From Tardiphaga sp. (lineage in GTDB: Bacteria; Pseudomonadota; Alphaproteobacteria; Rhizobiales; Xanthobacteraceae): a stretch of 64,000 nucleotides of DNA. Under the pieces are notes generated by a model that did no database searches, had not been told where the DNA came from, and worked only from the letters and a program-made list of their open reading frames with translations. The stretch is taken from assembly GCA_030147505.1 (NCBI GenBank), contig JASBVG010000073.1, forward strand, positions 1 through 64,000, in the 5' to 3' direction. The position numbers and the translations under genes are program-made. Positions 61,893-64,000 of the stretch are shown piece by piece; position 1 is the first letter of the stretch, and the number at the start of each line of letters is the position of its first letter.

Positions 61893-62414
61893 CTACTGCT
61901 CGAGGACCATCTGGCCGTTCGAATATTCGAACCGCTTCAACTTGGAGAGGAACGAGAGGCCAAGCAAATTCTCGGACAATGCTTCATCCGGCAGCACCAT
62001 CGCGTCGACATCGCGCACCGTGATTTCACCAACCTGCACCATCGGAAGCTTTGCGCGGGCCGCTTTCAGCGTTCCGTTTGCCGTTGTCACCGTGGCGTTA
62101 TATTCGCCCCGCGCAGGACGCAGGCCGAAGCGGGCCGCTGATTTCTCATTGAGCGCGATCACCGAGGCGCCGGTATCGACCATGAAGCCGATGCGCTGAC
62201 CGTCGATACGCGCTTCGGTCTGGAAATGGCCACGGGCATCGCGGGGAATAGTGAGGCTGCGGACGCCGGCCTGCGGTGCGCTGAGAGCAGCCAGCCGGGT
62301 CGGCGCAGCTTCGGTGCGGGCCATCGCCGGCGTCGATGTCATCTTGTCGGCGATCTGCGCCATCACGGTGCCGAGACCGATCAGCACTGCCGCGAGAAAC
62401 ATGATGCTACGCAT
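61893..62414 (-). CDS. Retropepsin-like aspartic protease, membrane-anchored
   Basis: 173 residues with an N-terminal membrane anchor or signal (MRSIMFLAAVLIGLGTVMAQ) and a single-lobe aspartic protease domain of the clan AA TIGR02281 type. The catalytic motif is VDTGAS (Asp80), with FLSKLKRFEYSNGQMVLEQ at the C-terminus. As in other retropepsins a dimer would supply the second Asp. Substrate unknown; relatives are periplasmic. The ATG at 62414 is preferred over an upstream TTG. Confidence 0.88.
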   Translation of the reverse strand: MRSIMFLAAVLIGLGTVMAQIADKMTSTPAMARTEAAPTRLAALSAPQAGVRSLTIPRDARGHFQTEARIDGQRIGFMVDTGASVIALNEKSAARFGLRPARGEYNATVTTANGTLKAARAKLPMVQVGEITVRDVDAMVLPDEALSENLLGLSFLSKLKRFEYSNGQMVLEQ

Positions 62415-62541
62415 ACGCAACCCTCACTCGACGCACACAGGCGAAACCGCAATCGAACACGGATCGCCGCCACCGTCCGGACCGGACAGCAGACCACATC
62501 GTTATTTTCGCGAAAAGGATGAGCGAAGGGTTAAGGCGTGC

Positions 62542-63999
62542 TCATGTTCCGCGCGGCTTGGCGCGACGGGTCGGCATGGCCGTCGCCGGATCGTCCGGCC
62601 AGGGATGGCGCGGATAGCGCCCGCGGAGGTCAGAGCGCACATCGAGGTAGCTGCCGCGCCAGAAACCGGGCAGATCGCGCGTCACCTGCACCGGACGCTG
62701 CGCCGGCGACAGCAATTCCAGCACCAGCGGCACCTTGCCCTTGGCGACCGAGGGATGCGCGCCAAGGCCGAACAGCTCCTGCAGGCGGACGGCGATGGTC
62801 GGCCCTTGCTCCGCCTCGTAGTCGATCGCCAGCATGGTCCCGGTCGGCGCCTCGAAATGAGTCGGAGCTTCCTTGTCTAGGCGGCCGCGCTGATCCCAAG
62901 GGAGCAGATTCATGATCGCGTCAGACAGATCGCCGGCGGAAAAATCCTTCAGCGACGTCTTGCCGAACAGCGCAGGCACGAGCCAGGTCTCGCGCGTATC
63001 GATCAACGCCTGATCCGACAGATCGGGCCAGAGCTTGCCTTCGGCAGCACGCAGGAACATTACGCGACCGCGCCACTGTTGCAGCGCTTTCGACCATGGC
63101 AAGCGATCGAGACCGAGCGCGGCGAGTCCGTCGGCAAAGATGCGGGCGGCATGTTCGGAGGCGGTAAGCATCAGTGGCGCTTCAGACAAAGTGATCGCAT
63201 GCAGTGTGCGCTTGCGACGCCCGCGCAGTGAAGTCGATGCGCGGTCGAAAGTGATCTCATCAGCATTTTCGATATGATCCGCGAAGCGCGTCTCGATCTC
63301 TGCCTGCGAGAGCGGCGCAGCCAGCAGGATGCGCCCATTGGCAGCAGTGCCGGTGAGTTCGCCGACCGCACTATAGGGCGTTTTGGCAAGCGCTGCGCTC
63401 TGCTCAATGGACGCGCCGCGGCCATTGGCCAGCACGAAACTGCCATTACCGCGGTTCTTCGCGACGCGATCGGGGAAGGCGAAAGCGAGCATGGCGCCGG
63501 TGGAGAGCGCATCTGACTGGGAAGACGCAGGCATCTGTCCAACCCAACGCTCAGCCAACTGCCTGGCACTCGACGCGCGCGGCGAGCGATCGCGGCGAAA
63601 CTGGTCGAGGCGATGGTCGAGATCGACGCTGTCCCCGCCAAGGCCGCGCTCAGTGAGAATCGCCGCGATCTCCGCGGCTTCGTCGCCACAGCCGAACCGC
63701 GCCGAATCCACGATCATGCGCGCTAGGCGCGGCGGCAGCGCCAGCGCACGCAGCGAGCGCCCCTCATCCGTGATGCGGCTGTCGCCATCGAGTGCGCCGA
63801 GTTCTTCCAGCAAGCTGCGCGCCTCCTTCAAGGCAGGCACGGGCGGTGGATCGAGGAAAGTCAGCTGCGCGGGATCGCTGACGCCCCATTGTGCGCAATC
63901 GAGCAGCAGCGTCGAGAGATCAGCGCTCAAGATTTCCGGCTGCGTATAAGCGGGCAACGAGGCGGTCTGCGGCTCGTCCCACAGGCGATAGCAGATGCC
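62542..63999 (-). CDS. hrpB: ATP-dependent helicase HrpB, 3' part
   Basis: C-terminal 485 or so codons of an HrpB-type DEAH helicase; the frame runs off the window end (first residues GICYRLWDEPQTASLP, the end of the helicase C domain), so the TTG at 63957 is not the real start. Next come the helicase-associated domain (PEILSADLSTLLLDCAQWGV, LPPRLARMIVDSA) and the HrpB C-terminal domain (LLPWDQRGRLDKEAP, VQVTRDLPGFWRGSYLDVRS, RGRYPRHPWP). The ATPase motor lies outside the window. Cellular role of HrpB is poorly defined. Confidence 0.95.
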   Translation of the reverse strand, partial: GICYRLWDEPQTASLPAYTQPEILSADLSTLLLDCAQWGVSDPAQLTFLDPPPVPALKEARSLLEELGALDGDSRITDEGRSLRALALPPRLARMIVDSARFGCGDEAAEIAAILTERGLGGDSVDLDHRLDQFRRDRSPRASSARQLAERWVGQMPASSQSDALSTGAMLAFAFPDRVAKNRGNGSFVLANGRGASIEQSAALAKTPYSAVGELTGTAANGRILLAAPLSQAEIETRFADHIENADEITFDRASTSLRGRRKRTLHAITLSEAPLMLTASEHAARIFADGLAALGLDRLPWSKALQQWRGRVMFLRAAEGKLWPDLSDQALIDTRETWLVPALFGKTSLKDFSAGDLSDAIMNLLPWDQRGRLDKEAPTHFEAPTGTMLAIDYEAEQGPTIAVRLQELFGLGAHPSVAKGKVPLVLELLSPAQRPVQVTRDLPGFWRGSYLDVRSDLRGRYPRHPWPDDPATAMPTRRAKPRGT

Positions 64000-64000
64000 G

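Overview
The window is a 64 kb piece of chromosome from a high-GC alphaproteobacterium, most likely Bradyrhizobiaceae/Nitrobacteraceae (Bradyrhizobium, Rhodopseudomonas, Afipia or Tardiphaga type). This rests on the gene order rpmH-rnpA-yidC-engB-argB and dapD-dapE, an intracellular PHB depolymerase, a RegB/PrrB/ActS kinase, a ScfR-type regulator next to isocitrate lyase, an IorAB-type molybdenum hydroxylase, and the dispersed palindromic repeats typical of these genomes. No rRNA, IS transposase, integrase or CRISPR array was seen. One tRNA (Arg, ACG) and the small SRP RNA (ffs) are present.

Layout. 0-16 kb: end of a class A penicillin-binding protein, a DUF45 metallopeptidase, PHB depolymerase, an ABC-2 exporter, a RegB kinase without an adjacent RegA, a YjaB-like acetyltransferase, a SoxR/MFS pair with a near-ideal SoxR promoter, a three-module protein (Glyoxalase_8-like, LON N-domain, Clp N-domain) flanked by 70-bp direct repeats, another MFS gene, a DUF938 protein, a persulfide dioxygenase-rhodanese fusion and a NiCoT permease. 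16-24 kb: a catabolic island with DapA-family lyase, a TRAP transporter, a GntR regulator and an M20 amidohydrolase. 22.9-28.4 kb: ScfR regulator divergent from aceA, a small ORF, and a CYTH-CHAD protein.

28.4-37.5 kb is accessory in character: GST, LysR and SDR gene remnants, an AraC/SDR pair, and a cluster of diheme cytochrome, response regulator, histidine kinase, iorB and iorA, ending at tRNA-Arg. 37.5-64 kb returns to core housekeeping: a sensor kinase, rpmH-rnpA-yidC-engB-DUF423-argB, a DUF1036 secreted protein, a pyrimidine 5'-nucleotidase, dapD-dapE-nucleosidase, def-fmt-truA, an AmpG-like permease, recR, ybaB, dnaX, ffs, HIT-nudC-pfkB-lrp, a phosphohexomutase, a retropepsin-like protein and the 3' part of hrpB.

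Functional themes are carbon storage and acetate use (phaZ, aceA, ScfR), redox and sulfur stress (regB, soxR, persulfide dioxygenase) and periplasmic oxidation (iorAB plus diheme cytochrome). The most unusual items are the ATPase-less LON/ClpN protein with its flanking duplication, the interruption of the usual dnaX-ybaB-recR order by an opposite-strand membrane-protein gene, and a family of paired palindromic repeats in many intergenic gaps.
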